From Pseudomonas sp. R4-35-07 (lineage in GTDB: Bacteria; Pseudomonadota; Gammaproteobacteria; Pseudomonadales; Pseudomonadaceae): a DNA stretch of 64,000 nucleotides. Of this stretch, positions 26,249 through 35,915 are shown one piece after another. Made by a program: the position numbers and the translations under genes. The stretch is taken from positions 2,294,001 to 2,358,000 of the forward strand of contig NZ_CP027732.1 in assembly GCF_003852235.1 (NCBI RefSeq), written 5' to 3'. Each line of letters starts with the position of its first letter. The stretch's first letter is position 1. Under the pieces are notes generated by a model. It had not been told where the DNA came from and made no database searches. It saw nothing but the letters and a program-made list of their open reading frames with translations.

Positions 26249-27439
26249 CTAATGCACAATCGCTTGGACTTCCGGCGCAAGTTCCGGTTGCCTTGCTCCA
26301 TATATCAGTACCTTGGCCATTATCACCACCGCTGCCAGCGCGCAGAAAACCAGGCCACTGACGATGGTTCCCTCCATGCCCATGCGCGCGAGGAACCATC
26401 CGCCCGCCGTTGCCCCGAGCGTTACGCCCAGATTGATGAATGAAATATAGAGACCGGTGACAAACTCTGGCGCTTCCGGGGCCTCGGAGGTCAGCCAAAC
26501 CTGGGTCACGATCAGTCCACTGGTATGGGTTGCACCCCACAGAACCACGATCAGAACCATTGGCAAAATGGCCGGGCTGGCAAAGAAGTGGAGGATCAGG
26601 TACGACGCTCCCAGCATGATCGGGTGCATCAGCGTGGTCACTGTCTTGTTCTTTGACAGCAGGCGACCTGCCAGCAAATTACCGGCCACACCGCCTACAC
26701 CGAACAGGATCAACATGGCGCTGATCACTTCACCGCTCATGCCGACTTCGCGCGACAGGTACTCGGCGCTGTAGGAGTACACCGAAAACATCGCACCGAA
26801 TATCAGCGTCGAAGCCAGTATGTTAAGCCACAGCGTAGGCTTGCGCAGGATGGCCAGTTGTTCACCGTAAGGCGTCCGCTGGCCGGCGAAGGTATCGGGT
26901 AACCGGGCAATGATGCCCAGGCCGGCGATGACGTTGACGGCGGTGCAGAACAGGAACGCCGCTTCGTAGGAAAAACGTGCCGCGATCCAGGTGGTGATAG
27001 GGACGCCGAGTACCATGCCCATGCTGGTGCCGACAAACGCCTTGGCCGTGGCCTGCGTGGCTTGCTCTTTGGGATAGAGGGAGACCACCGCGACAAACGC
27101 CAGCGAGAAATACACCGGATGGAAGAACGCGGGAATGATCCGCAGGATCGCGAGTGTTCCGTAGGTGGGCGCATAAGCCGACAAGGCGCTGGCGCCGGCA
27201 AAAATGAACAGCGAGAGGGTCAGGATCCGCTTGCGGTTGTAGCGCGAGAACAGCAGCACCATGAAGGGACCGAATACCGCGATGATCAGAGCGAACAAAC
27301 CTACCAGGTAACCCGCCTCGGACGCGCTGACGCTGTAGCGTTCGATGATCACCGGCAAAATACCGATCACGCCGAATTCGATGGTATAGACGCCGAACAG
27401 GCCCAAGGCAATGAAAAACAACGGGTTGAACAGTTTCAT
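26249..27439 (-). CDS. MFS transporter (AraJ/DHA1-like)
   Basis: The product is 396 residues with 12 predicted spans, starting 'MKLFNPLFFIALGLFGVYTIEFGVIGILPVIIERYSVSASEAGYLVGLFALI', the pattern of DHA1 exporters such as AraJ/YdhP. The loop 2-3 motif is degenerate (LFSRYNRKRILTLSL). Such proteins export small molecules by proton antiport. The start codon overlaps the stop of a dehydrogenase remnant (ATGA at 27436-27439), implying the gene was once translationally coupled to an intact oxidoreductase. Confidence 0.88.
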   Translation of the reverse strand: MKLFNPLFFIALGLFGVYTIEFGVIGILPVIIERYSVSASEAGYLVGLFALIIAVFGPFMVLLFSRYNRKRILTLSLFIFAGASALSAYAPTYGTLAILRIIPAFFHPVYFSLAFVAVVSLYPKEQATQATAKAFVGTSMGMVLGVPITTWIAARFSYEAAFLFCTAVNVIAGLGIIARLPDTFAGQRTPYGEQLAILRKPTLWLNILASTLIFGAMFSVYSYSAEYLSREVGMSGEVISAMLILFGVGGVAGNLLAGRLLSKNKTVTTLMHPIMLGASYLILHFFASPAILPMVLIVVLWGATHTSGLIVTQVWLTSEAPEAPEFVTGLYISFINLGVTLGATAGGWFLARMGMEGTIVSGLVFCALAAVVIMAKVLIYGARQPELAPEVQAIVH

Positions 27440-27555
27440 GGTCGGTCCTCCAGGGTCACGATGACTTTGCCCAATTGCTTACCGGCTTCCAGGTATTGCA
27501 TCCACGCCCTCCCGGGGGTGTCAGGATGTCGGATCAGCATCGCCGCCGGCACCCT
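27436..27555 (-). pseudogene. C-terminal scrap of a zinc/NADPH-quinone-type alcohol dehydrogenase
   Basis: The last 40 or so codons read ...PGRAWMQYLEAGKQLGKVIVTLEDRP, the typical end of MDR alcohol dehydrogenases/quinone reductases (GKxVVTLE). No upstream coenzyme or catalytic domain exists: the serine hydrolase gene ends at 27557. A deletion has removed the body of the gene and placed the hydrolase beside the MFS gene. Confidence 0.6.
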
Positions 27556-27556
27556 A

Positions 27557-28738
27557 TCAAACGCCATAGACGGCGTTGCACAGATCAACGGTGAATTGGC
27601 CGAACATGCCTTCGAAGGCGGTATTGGTGAACGCCACCACGGACAGCTGCTGTGCCGGGTCGACGAACCAGGAATGACCAAACGCTCCTCCCAGGCGCCA
27701 GGTGCCCGCTGACTCCGGCACCTGCGCTGCTTGCGGATCGGTCAGTACGGTGAACCCCAGGCCGAAACCGCGTCCTGGCCAATTGGCCAGTTCCAAATCG
27801 CCGGTCTGGACGGTCCCCATTTCCTTGGCCAGGTTCGCTGGCATAAGCGCGCCACCCCCCTGGCGCAGGGTTTCGAGCAGCTTCAGGAATTCCCCGGCGG
27901 AGCCGATCATGCCGGAGCCGCCTGAAGGGTAGGCGCTGTCGTCAAGGGCACGGTCCGCGTCCATGCGGATGCCCGCGGTGTTCTCGAAAACCTCGATCAC
28001 TTCAACGCCCTTCATGCGTCGTGGGGCAGGATCCGCATTGAGATAGGCGGCCGTCAGGCGAGACGTGTCGACCACGTTGAAACGGGTATCGGACAGGCCG
28101 AGCGGCTCGCACACCAATTGGTTGATCGCGTCGGCCAGGCTGCTGTCACACACCCTGGCAATGAGTGCGCCCAACACATCGGTGGCTATCGAATACCCCC
28201 AGTCGGCGCCAGGACGGTACAGCAGCGGCGCGGTCGCCAGTCGCCGGATGTTTTCTTCCAGCGTCAGCGGCGCGTTTTCCAGCCCGTCACACACACCAGC
28301 ACGCGCATAGGCGCCGCCACCTTTGGCTTCGAGGAAGCCGTAACCCAGGCCGGCTGTATGGCTGAGCAAATGGCGTACGGTGATCGACGCGCGGGAACCG
28401 TCCACCAGGGATGGCTGAAATTCCGGTAGCCAGCGGGCGACGGGGTCGTCCAGGCCAATGCGGCCTTGGGCAACCAAGGCCAGCGCGGCGGCGGAGGTAA
28501 TCGGTTTGGTGACTGAGGAGAGACGGAACAAGGCGTCGGTGCGCATTGGTAAACCGGCCTCTCGATCAGCCAGCCCCACGGTGTTGCGATAGGTGATTTC
28601 GCCGCGACGGGCGACCAGCACGACGGCCCCCACCAGGCGCTTGTCTTCGATGGCGCTGTGCAGTGCCGCGTCGATTCGCGCCTGCATGGGGTCGGTGGCG
28701 ATAGCGCTGGATAATTGAATGGTTTCTTTGGCGGTCAT
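27557..28738 (-). CDS. Serine hydrolase of the class C beta-lactamase/esterase family
   Basis: The product is 393 residues with no clear signal peptide. The catalytic SxxK motif is S75-V-T-K78 in 'FRLSSVTKPITSAAALAL'; a Tyr motif in WGYSIATDVLGAL and a C-terminal 'GGAFGHSWFVDP' stand in for the YxN and KTG-like boxes. Similar cytoplasmic enzymes (EstB-like) cleave esters or lactams rather than confer resistance. It is divergent from a LysR gene at 28870, which probably regulates it. Confidence 0.85.
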   Translation of the reverse strand: MTAKETIQLSSAIATDPMQARIDAALHSAIEDKRLVGAVVLVARRGEITYRNTVGLADREAGLPMRTDALFRLSSVTKPITSAAALALVAQGRIGLDDPVARWLPEFQPSLVDGSRASITVRHLLSHTAGLGYGFLEAKGGGAYARAGVCDGLENAPLTLEENIRRLATAPLLYRPGADWGYSIATDVLGALIARVCDSSLADAINQLVCEPLGLSDTRFNVVDTSRLTAAYLNADPAPRRMKGVEVIEVFENTAGIRMDADRALDDSAYPSGGSGMIGSAGEFLKLLETLRQGGGALMPANLAKEMGTVQTGDLELANWPGRGFGLGFTVLTDPQAAQVPESAGTWRLGGAFGHSWFVDPAQQLSVVAFTNTAFEGMFGQFTVDLCNAVYGV

Positions 28739-28869
28739 GTTCGCGATTCCCTGCTGGTAGTAGACGTCGCCATGCTAGGGCGCAGACGGCAGGGGAAACA
28801 GAGGCTAGAATTCCGGACACATCGGACGTTTCGTTCCGCAATTCAAGGCGCAGAACTCAAGGAGAGTGC

Positions 28870-29748
28870 GTGGACAACCTCAGCGGAATCTCGGTTTTCG
28901 TGCAGGTTGCCGAAACTCGCAGCTTTGTAGCCGCGGGCCGGCAATTGGGCGTGTCATCGTCGGCGATTGGCAAAAGCATCGCGCGCCTGGAACAGCGCCT
29001 GGGCGTCAGGCTGTTTCATCGCAGCACCCGCAGCATCAACCTGACGGCGGAGGGCATGCTGTTCCTGAACCGCTGCCGGCGCGTGCTCAATGAGCTGGAG
29101 GCGGCGGAACTTGAGCTGTCGAACACCAGCAGCGAGCCACGTGGCACGCTGCGCGTGAGCCTGCCCTTGGCCGGGCAGTTCTTGTTCACGTTGTTATCCA
29201 GCTTTGCCAAGCGATACCCGGACATTCATCTGGAACTGGATTTCAGCGACCGACTGGTGGATGTCGTGGAGGAGGGCTTTGATGCGGTGGTCAGGACCGG
29301 TGAGTTGAATGACTCCCGTCTAGTGGCGCGACGCTTGGGTGCTTTCCGTTTCCTGCTGGTGGGCGCCCCGACCTATTTCCAGAACCAGGGTGCGCCCCTG
29401 GATGCCGGCGACTTGAGCAACCATGACTGTTTGCTGTACCGGGTGCCATCCACCGGCAAGCTCGAGCGCTGGCCGCTACCGGACAAAGCTCACAACGGCG
29501 CGCAGGACCTGCGGGCCGTGCTGATCAGCAACAACATCGACATGCTCTTCAACGCCGCCATGGAGGGGCGAGGCATTGCATGCCTGCCGGAATTTGCCGT
29601 GAAGGATGCTCTGGAGGCTGGAGCATTGCAGGCCGTACTGACTGAAGAGGTCACCCGCACCATTCACTTCAGCGTGCTGTGGCCGCCAAACCGCTTCATC
29701 ACGCCCAAGCTGCGCTGTTTTGTGGATTTCATCTCCTTGCATATGTGA
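28870..29748 (+). CDS. LysR-family transcriptional regulator
   Basis: The product is 292 residues. The N-terminal winged HTH reads 'ISVFVQVAETRSFVAAGRQLGVSSSAIGKSIARLEQRLGVRLFHRSTRSINLT', followed by the LysR substrate domain (DLSNHDCLLYR, GRGIACLPEF). Start is GTG at 28870, seven bases or so after AAGGAG. The 131-base divergent space with the serine hydrolase gene is the likely operator. Confidence 0.92.
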   Translation: MDNLSGISVFVQVAETRSFVAAGRQLGVSSSAIGKSIARLEQRLGVRLFHRSTRSINLTAEGMLFLNRCRRVLNELEAAELELSNTSSEPRGTLRVSLPLAGQFLFTLLSSFAKRYPDIHLELDFSDRLVDVVEEGFDAVVRTGELNDSRLVARRLGAFRFLLVGAPTYFQNQGAPLDAGDLSNHDCLLYRVPSTGKLERWPLPDKAHNGAQDLRAVLISNNIDMLFNAAMEGRGIACLPEFAVKDALEAGALQAVLTEEVTRTIHFSVLWPPNRFITPKLRCFVDFISLHM

Positions 29749-29900
29749 GTGTGCGAGTGGCGTCGAATGCGGGCGGGCGCATTGATGAAGTCGCCGGCGT
29801 ATTTTCTCGGTCGCTCACTGTAGCAACCCGATAGGGCACAGCAGTTCGAAGTGCTGGGTAAAGTCGACACACACATCTGTCGCTATACGCCGAGGCCTTC

Positions 29901-31412
29901 ATGCTGACCCGTTGTTTTATCCCTCTTCTATTACTTGTTGCACCCTTTATTGCCGGACAATCCCATGGCAGAGATCTGGCGCAAGGACTGACCGATCAGG
30001 GCCCGTCCGCAGCCTTGCAGAACCACGACCAGCGGTATGGGCTGTGGTCCGGAATTGGCCTGATGAAAAATGCAATCGGCCAAAGTTGCAATGCGGTACT
30101 CCTGGACACCCGTGACCGGCAGAATAAAGCCGTCGGCCCTGCTTATGTATTGACGAGTGGGCATTGCGTGTATTTCAGCTATGGCACGGCCGCGATCAAC
30201 CAAGCCATAGAGGCGAACATCACGTTCAATTATTTCCACGACACGCCCGCACAACACCGCAGTTTTCTGATTAAAAAGGCGCATTGGAGCAGTATGGTCG
30301 GTACTGATCTGGCGATTCTTGAACTCGATACCTCACTGGCCGCGCTCGTTGCAAAAGGCATCGTGCCACTCAAGCTCGCAGCTCATCAGCAGGCAGGAGA
30401 ACGAGAGGTAATAAATGTCGGATCCCCGAGCGGGTTTCGCGAAAAAGGCTTGCGTATGAGTGCGTGCAAGGAAACGGCAACCAACAGCTTTGTCGAACAT
30501 CCCGGTGTATTTCCTGGCGCCACCAAAAATCGTTGCCAGGATCTTCAGTACGGGAGTTCCGGGAGCCCGATGCTGGACCGGCGTACCAACGAAATCACCG
30601 GTATTGTCAGTAAGGTCGCGGCTGTCATCAAAAAGGACATCCTCAGCAATTGTCAGAATACCTCCGCGTGTGAAGCGGCCAAATTCAACTACAGCTATCC
30701 AGCCAACGACCTTCATCATTGTTTTGTCGATGGCCGGTTCTTGAATAACACGCTGAACTGCCAGCTAAAATCCGTCGAACTTGTCCTTGAAGAACCCTGG
30801 AAGCTCAATCCCTATGTGCATTTGCAGCAGGGCGCCACGGGGCTGAGTGTTCGACCCACCTGGAATATCAGGTTCTCGATCCTTGATCCCTTCTATCGAT
30901 TCAAGTCCGTGCGCGACGTCAAGGAGTGCCGATTCCCCAACGGCTATTACAGCGCCGTCGCCTCGGCAGAGGGTTACATCAATCAAGAAATCGGACCGGC
31001 GTTGGGTCCCCATGTGTTGTGCATCATCGGGATACAAAGCCGCAGCGAACCGCTGACGCCGGCGCTGCTTCACAATGTTTTCACACACGCCGTCTTCTTG
31101 ACCGCCCCAACGCCCGCACCTCAGATCAGCCTGAACTACAACGTCAACTGGGACGACCAACACACAGACTTCACCCAACATTACTTCTATGTCGATACTT
31201 CCCAAGGGGCTTTGTGCCAAGACATTGATGATGTCCGCTATGCATTTGCCAACGGCAGCGCTACTTATGAAATATCACAGCTTCCCATTACGTTGTGCAG
31301 CTACGCACGCAATTCTGCTGGCCAACCGTCCGCCGTGCGTACGGATGTGATCGAAATATCAAGGTATCTTCCTACCACGCAAATGCTGGAGCCGTCAGCG
31401 TCGCTGCGATAA
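29901..31412 (+). CDS. Secreted trypsin-like serine protease with C-terminal extension
   Basis: The product is 503 residues. A signal peptide (about 1-20, LLLLVAPFIAG) is followed by a chymotrypsin-fold domain with H88 (VLTSGHCV), D136 (GTDLAIL) and S220 (YGSSGSPML), the expected catalytic triad. Paired Cys (C63/C89 and others) suggest disulphides. The C-terminal 230 residues are beta-rich and of unknown role. It stands alone and converges with levansucrase across a shared terminator. Export to periplasm or outside is likely. Confidence 0.8.
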   Translation: MLTRCFIPLLLLVAPFIAGQSHGRDLAQGLTDQGPSAALQNHDQRYGLWSGIGLMKNAIGQSCNAVLLDTRDRQNKAVGPAYVLTSGHCVYFSYGTAAINQAIEANITFNYFHDTPAQHRSFLIKKAHWSSMVGTDLAILELDTSLAALVAKGIVPLKLAAHQQAGEREVINVGSPSGFREKGLRMSACKETATNSFVEHPGVFPGATKNRCQDLQYGSSGSPMLDRRTNEITGIVSKVAAVIKKDILSNCQNTSACEAAKFNYSYPANDLHHCFVDGRFLNNTLNCQLKSVELVLEEPWKLNPYVHLQQGATGLSVRPTWNIRFSILDPFYRFKSVRDVKECRFPNGYYSAVASAEGYINQEIGPALGPHVLCIIGIQSRSEPLTPALLHNVFTHAVFLTAPTPAPQISLNYNVNWDDQHTDFTQHYFYVDTSQGALCQDIDDVRYAFANGSATYEISQLPITLCSYARNSAGQPSAVRTDVIEISRYLPTTQMLEPSASLR

Positions 31413-31470
31413 GACCTCATCCGAACCGGCTACATTCCTGTCGCCAGTTCGCAATGAGGCAGGCGTATCA

Positions 31471-31503
31471 GCAACGGGTTCTCATCGAACTCAAACCCGT
31501 TGC
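31471..31503. terminator. Bidirectional terminator between protease and levansucrase
   Basis: GCAACGGGTT (31471-31480) pairs perfectly with AACCCGTTGC (31494-31503). It lies between the convergent ends at 31412 and 31523. No long T-run on either side. Confidence 0.55.
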
Positions 31504-31522
31504 CTCAAAGCCCTGTAGCGCT

Positions 31523-32797
31523 TTACTTGAGGGTGACGTCAAGCATCGGTGGGATGTAACCGTAGTCATATTCGGCGACTACGAATGTTTGCTGCCCCTT
31601 GATCTTGATGCCCACCGTTGGTGCCTCGGTGCCGCCGATACGCATCGTTGTCCCGCTTTCGCCGGTAGGTACGCTGTCGATAAAGGAAGTCACCAGGCCG
31701 TTGGGCATCACGCAGTGGGAGTAGGTCTGGAAGGGCTGGGACGACGGGTTGCCCAGCACCAGGCCGGAACCGTTCAAGGGCACGTAAGGGCCGAACAGCG
31801 AGTCTGCGACAAAACCGTACACCCCGTCTGGCCCGGTTACCCCGTCGGCATAGGTGAAGGTGTGGCTGATGGTGAACAGGTAGTACTTGCCGTCCTGGAA
31901 CACGAAGTGCGGACGTTCGGTCTGGTCATTGACGCCGACTGCGGTCAGCAGCGGCGGCAGCATTTCCCAGTCGTCTCCATCCTCATCACGGGCCACAGCG
32001 ATACCGACACAAGCCGTCTGGAAGCGCGAGTTGCCGACGTCTTCATAGCCCGGCGGCACATCGCCGATTTCCGCCTTACCCACTGTGTGCGAGCCACGCT
32101 CGCCAGCCACGTTGCCCTCGAACAGCATGTACAGCTTGCCGTCCTTCGGGTCGCGGAACGGCCACGGATCGCGGAACCCCCAGAACGCATTCTGCGCTTC
32201 GGTCTGGTACATCTTGCCGTCGGCCTCGAACAGCGGCTTGACCTTCTCGAAGCCCACCAGGCTGACGCCATGCTCGGTGGTCACCACGCGGCCACGCACC
32301 TTGACGATGGTCGCGCCTGGCGTGACTGCGGTGTAGTACAGGTCCACTTCACCTTGCTTATTCAACAGGATCGGCGTGCCAGCCCATTCACGAACGGTGG
32401 GCGAAACCCCTTCAGCCATGACCCGGCCGCCGAGTTTCCAGTCCTTGCCGGTGCGGGAAAACCAGTAGTACATCTTTGCCCGACCATGGCGATCGTTCCA
32501 GTCGCGGGTGATGTCGTAGTTGCCATTCTGATCGAGGTATTGCGGGTCGGTCGGGTGGCGGTCTGCGGTCAGGGTGAAGATCACCGACCAACCATCGACG
32601 GAGGTGATGTTGCCGTCGATATCACGCAGCGGCATGGTGTCCCAGATAAACACCTTGTCGCTCAGTACCGGGAAGTCGGCACTCACCAGTGGCTGGGTGG
32701 TGGTGGGGTCGTCTGCGCGGACTTTCAGCGCATCGGCGCGGGTCCACAGGCTGGGTTGATGGGGCGTTTTGCCAAATTTCTCGGTGATGCTTTTCAT
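31523..32797 (-). CDS. lsc: Levansucrase (GH68)
   Basis: The product is 424 residues and has no signal peptide, as usual for Pseudomonas levansucrases. The five-bladed propeller active site is complete: nucleophile D53 (IWDTMPL), transition-state stabiliser D210 (GFRDPWPF) and acid/base E294 (DQTERPHF). It splits sucrose and builds levan from the fructose. ATG at 32797 follows GAGG eight bases upstream; the in-frame start at 32815 is less likely. It has no operon partners. The promoter region carries a LexA-like box over the predicted transcription start, a striking arrangement for a sugar-polymer enzyme. Confidence 0.93.
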   Translation of the reverse strand: MKSITEKFGKTPHQPSLWTRADALKVRADDPTTTQPLVSADFPVLSDKVFIWDTMPLRDIDGNITSVDGWSVIFTLTADRHPTDPQYLDQNGNYDITRDWNDRHGRAKMYYWFSRTGKDWKLGGRVMAEGVSPTVREWAGTPILLNKQGEVDLYYTAVTPGATIVKVRGRVVTTEHGVSLVGFEKVKPLFEADGKMYQTEAQNAFWGFRDPWPFRDPKDGKLYMLFEGNVAGERGSHTVGKAEIGDVPPGYEDVGNSRFQTACVGIAVARDEDGDDWEMLPPLLTAVGVNDQTERPHFVFQDGKYYLFTISHTFTYADGVTGPDGVYGFVADSLFGPYVPLNGSGLVLGNPSSQPFQTYSHCVMPNGLVTSFIDSVPTGESGTTMRIGGTEAPTVGIKIKGQQTFVVAEYDYGYIPPMLDVTLK

Positions 32798-32830
32798 AAG
32801 GTAAACCTCGTCCATGAAGGTAGATAAATA

Positions 32831-32846
32831 CTGTATTCATATACAG
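32831..32846. promoter_or_regulatory. LexA (SOS) box upstream of levansucrase
   Basis: CTGTATTCATATACAG fits CTG-N10-CAG and differs from the gamma-proteobacterial/Pseudomonas LexA consensus CTGTATAAATATACAG at two central bases. It ends 33 bases before the levansucrase ATG and directly follows the predicted -10 box, so a bound repressor would cover the transcription start. Confidence 0.7.
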
Positions 32847-32853
32847 TGATTTG

Positions 32854-32882
32854 ACTTTAGAAGACTCTATCCTTCGGGTCAA
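32854..32882 (-). promoter_or_regulatory. Sigma70-type promoter for levansucrase
   Basis: On the minus strand, TTGACC (32877-32882) and TAAAGT (32854-32859) are separated by exactly 17 bases; these match five of six and four of six consensus bases. The start site would be near 32847, at the edge of the LexA box. Confidence 0.55.
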
Positions 32883-33095
32883 GGACAAAAATGCATTTAT
32901 GCATAATTAAGGTTTTTCGGTGAGCTGATACGTTTCATCTTGAGGCTTTTACGGAAGTTCGGCGCTGTGCAGACGCGTTCTGCGCTTCACCGACCCTCGG
33001 TTTGAATGGACGACGGTGATAAGCGCTGCACTTGCCACTCACATGAGCCAACGCTCATGCTCAGCGTTTTCCAATCACTCGCCGGACACCCACCC

Positions 33096-33989
33096 ATGAG
33101 AGACCTGCCGCCGACCGCCACACTGCGCGCGTTTGAAGTTGCGACCCGGCACCCGACCTTTACGGCAGCCGCGCAGGAACTGCATGTCACCCAGAGCGCG
33201 GTCAGCCATCAGCTCAGGCATCTGGAGGCGTTGTGGGGGCTGCAGTTGTTCGAACGCGGCAAGGCATTACGCCTCACGGCGGCAGGGGCCACGCTGGCGC
33301 CTATCGTGCGGGAGTTCTTCATGAGCCTGGAGGCGACCCTCGGCGATCTGCGCGAGCAAAAAGGCAGGGTGCGCCTGAGTGTCAGCACCACCTACTCCTT
33401 CGCGTTGAAATGGCTGCTGCCACGCTTGCCGAACCTCGCTCGCCAGCACCCCGAGCTGTTGGTGTCGCTGCACACCACGGACGACATCATCCACTTCTCC
33501 GGCAACCAGGCCGATGTTGCGATCCGCCTGGGCAAGGGCAATTACCCGGGCCTGCATACAGAGTTTCTGTTTGGCGAGCAGGTGTTTCCGGTGGCCAGCC
33601 CCGAATTGCTGCGTCGTATGGGGACACCGCGCAGCCCGGAAGAACTGTTGCAGTTTCCGCTGCTGATCCGCGACGGCGCCGAGCTGGCGCCGAAATGGGA
33701 GGTCTGGTTTGAAAGTGTCGGGCTGGCCTTTTCGCCGCTCAAGGAAAGCGTCAGGTTTGGCGACACCAACATGACGGTCGAGGCCGCCTTGCTCGGCCAC
33801 GGCGTGGCGTTGGTGCGCAGTCGGCATGTGGAGAACGAAATCAGCGATGGTCGCCTGGTGCGGCTGTTCGATGTGCCGTTCCCATCGCCGCTGGCCTACT
33901 ATTTCGTGTGCCCCAAGGGCATCGAAGCGCAGCCGCATATCGTCAACTTCCGCCGTTGGTTGAGCAGTGAGGCGCTGAAAGTGCAATGA
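33096..33989 (+). CDS. LysR-family regulator (GcvA-like)
   Basis: The product is 297 residues starting 'MRDLPPTATLRAFEVATRHPTFTAAAQELHVTQSAVSHQLRHLEALWGLQLFERG', typical of the GcvA/AmpR branch. The substrate domain follows (GNYPGLHTEFLFGEQVFPVASPELL). ATG at 33096 fits this branch; in-frame ATGs at 33006 and 33057 would add unrelated residues. It is divergent from levansucrase with about 300 bases between, and followed by an EamA gene on the same strand; it could control either. Confidence 0.9.
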   Translation: MRDLPPTATLRAFEVATRHPTFTAAAQELHVTQSAVSHQLRHLEALWGLQLFERGKALRLTAAGATLAPIVREFFMSLEATLGDLREQKGRVRLSVSTTYSFALKWLLPRLPNLARQHPELLVSLHTTDDIIHFSGNQADVAIRLGKGNYPGLHTEFLFGEQVFPVASPELLRRMGTPRSPEELLQFPLLIRDGAELAPKWEVWFESVGLAFSPLKESVRFGDTNMTVEAALLGHGVALVRSRHVENEISDGRLVRLFDVPFPSPLAYYFVCPKGIEAQPHIVNFRRWLSSEALKVQ

Positions 33990-34066
33990 GCCGGGTCTGA
34001 AGATTTGCTCATGCTGCGATGAAGAGACTTCGCTGAAGGCAGGGCGTTGGATTGCTAGGATGGCGC

Positions 34067-34894
34067 ATGCCTATTCATTTGATCTGCCTGGTGCTTTTCG
34101 CCGCGCTGCTGCATGCCAGTTGGAATGCACTGCTGCGTGGCGGTGTCGATCGACTCTGGTCTATGACGGTGATGTGCATCGCCATCGCCATCACCTGCGT
34201 CGTCGCCGCTGCGTTCCTGGTGCCGCCCGCCATTGAGAGCTGGGGCTATGCGCTGCTGTCGGCATTGCTGCATGTGGGCTACAACCTGTTTCTGGTGCGC
34301 AGTTACCGGGTCGGTGACCTCGGGCAGATCTACCCGATATCCCGTGGCTCGTCGCCGGTGCTGATCACGCTTGGAGCTGCCGTCTTCGCCGGCGAAAGCA
34401 TCACCCCCGGCGAGTTGCTCGGTATTGCGCTGGTATCCGGCGGGATTATTTCCCTGGCGTTCCGAGGCCGCAGGCTGTCGGTGCCCAGCTTGCCCTATGC
34501 GCTGGGCACTGGCTGCTTCATCGCCGCCTATAGCGTGGTTGACGGCATTGGCGCCAGGCTCTCCGGCGCGCCGCTCGGCTACACGGTGTGGATGTGCGCG
34601 TTGTGGGGCGTGCTGATGCCATTGGTGTACATCGGCTTGCGCGACGCCCGCAGCTTGTTCCGCGTACGGTCCGGCACACTGGCCGCTGTGGTCGGCGGGC
34701 TGGTCTCGTTGCTCGCCTATGGGATTGTCATCTACGCCATGAACGAAGCGCCGTTGGGCGCGGTGTCGGCATTGCGCGAAACCAGCGTGTTGTTCGCGGC
34801 GTTGATTGGTTACCTGTTCCTCGGCGAGACGCTCACGGCACGGCGGGTCCTGGCGTGCGCAGTGATCGCCAGCGGCATCCTCATTATCGGTTGA
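34067..34894 (+). CDS. EamA/DMT-family transporter
   Basis: The product is 275 residues with ten hydrophobic spans in two EamA repeats (LFAALLHASWNALLRGG... and PLGYTVWMCALWGVLMP...GAVSALRETSVLFAALIGYLFLGETLTARRVLACAVIASGILIIG). The family exports amino acids or metabolites. ATG at 34067 has AGGA upstream and is preferred over 34052. An SDR gene follows 28 bases later, suggesting one transcript with it. Confidence 0.88.
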   Translation: MPIHLICLVLFAALLHASWNALLRGGVDRLWSMTVMCIAIAITCVVAAAFLVPPAIESWGYALLSALLHVGYNLFLVRSYRVGDLGQIYPISRGSSPVLITLGAAVFAGESITPGELLGIALVSGGIISLAFRGRRLSVPSLPYALGTGCFIAAYSVVDGIGARLSGAPLGYTVWMCALWGVLMPLVYIGLRDARSLFRVRSGTLAAVVGGLVSLLAYGIVIYAMNEAPLGAVSALRETSVLFAALIGYLFLGETLTARRVLACAVIASGILIIG

Positions 34895-34922
34895 CAGGGC
34901 TGACGGCTCAGGAGGTATTTCA

Positions 34923-35684
34923 ATGGTTAACGTCTCACAGGCACCGCTTATTCTGATAACCGGTGGCAGTCGCGGAGTGGGCGCAGCCACCGCCCGGCTG
35001 GCTGCCGCAAGAGGCTACGATGTCGCGATCAGCTACGTGGCCAACCAGCCTGCGGCCCTCGCAGTGGTGGCGCAGGTCGAAGCATTCGGGCGCCGAGCCT
35101 TGGCCATGCAGGCCGACAGTGCCGACCCGGCACAGGTCGCCGAGTTGTTCAGCGCCATCGACCGTACGTTCGGGCGAATCGATGTGCTGGTCAATAACGC
35201 CGGGGTACTGGCGACTCAGTCACGCCTGGAAGACCTGGGTTTCGAACGCATGCAGCGCATCTTTGCGGTCAATGCCATAGGGCCGATCCTCTGTGCCCAG
35301 CAGGCGGTGAAGCGCATGGCTTACCGGCATAACGGTCCGGGCGGCGTGGTGATCAATGTTTCTTCGGCATCGGCGCGCCTCGGCAGCCCCGGCGAGTACG
35401 TGGACTATGCGGCGTCAAAGGGCGCCCTGGAGACGTTTACCATCGGCTTGGCCAAGGAGGTCGCGCGGGAGGGCATACGCGTTAACGGTGTTCGCCCAGG
35501 GCATATCTATACCGACATGCACGCCAGCGGCGGCGAGCCGGGACGGGTCGATCGCGTCAAGGATTCGATTCCCATGGGCCGTGGCGGTCAGCCGGAGGAA
35601 GTGGCACAGGCCATTCTATGGCTGGCCAGCGCTGAGGCATCGTTCGTTACGGGTACATTCCTTGATGTGACGGGGGGTAAATAA
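34923..35684 (+). CDS. Short-chain dehydrogenase/reductase (SDR)
   Basis: The product is 253 residues with the classical SDR motifs: GGSRGVGAATA (nucleotide site, residues 14-24), NNAGV, catalytic Ser in NVSSASAR, YVDYAASKGAL (Tyr-x3-Lys) and the closing FLDVTGGK. Similar to glucose/3-oxoacyl reductase types; the substrate is not readable. AGGAGG lies nine bases or so before ATG. Probably cotranscribed with the EamA gene. Confidence 0.9.
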   Translation: MVNVSQAPLILITGGSRGVGAATARLAAARGYDVAISYVANQPAALAVVAQVEAFGRRALAMQADSADPAQVAELFSAIDRTFGRIDVLVNNAGVLATQSRLEDLGFERMQRIFAVNAIGPILCAQQAVKRMAYRHNGPGGVVINVSSASARLGSPGEYVDYAASKGALETFTIGLAKEVAREGIRVNGVRPGHIYTDMHASGGEPGRVDRVKDSIPMGRGGQPEEVAQAILWLASAEASFVTGTFLDVTGGK

Positions 35685-35881
35685 AAAAGCCTGCCTATGT
35701 TTTTTTCGCACTTTCCTGAGTTGCAGCAACACGCCAGCACAACAACTAGTCAGTGACAGTTGTTAATTAAATTAGTGTGCGCAGACGAACTAACGATGCC
35801 TGGCCTGACATACGGATCGTTGTGTACGCGCCGACAGGGAAGTTCAAACGATCGGCGCAATGAACGGCAATTGCGTGAATT

Positions 35882-35906
35882 GAAGGGGCAGCGAGGCCGC
35901 CCCTTC
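35882..35906 (-). terminator. Hairpin 3' of KGG protein 1
   Basis: GAAGGGGC (35882-35889) pairs with GCCCCTTC (35899-35906) just after the stop of the minus-strand KGG gene. No T-run, so it could also stabilise the mRNA end. Confidence 0.5.
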
Positions 35907-35915
35907 CACTCTCAC

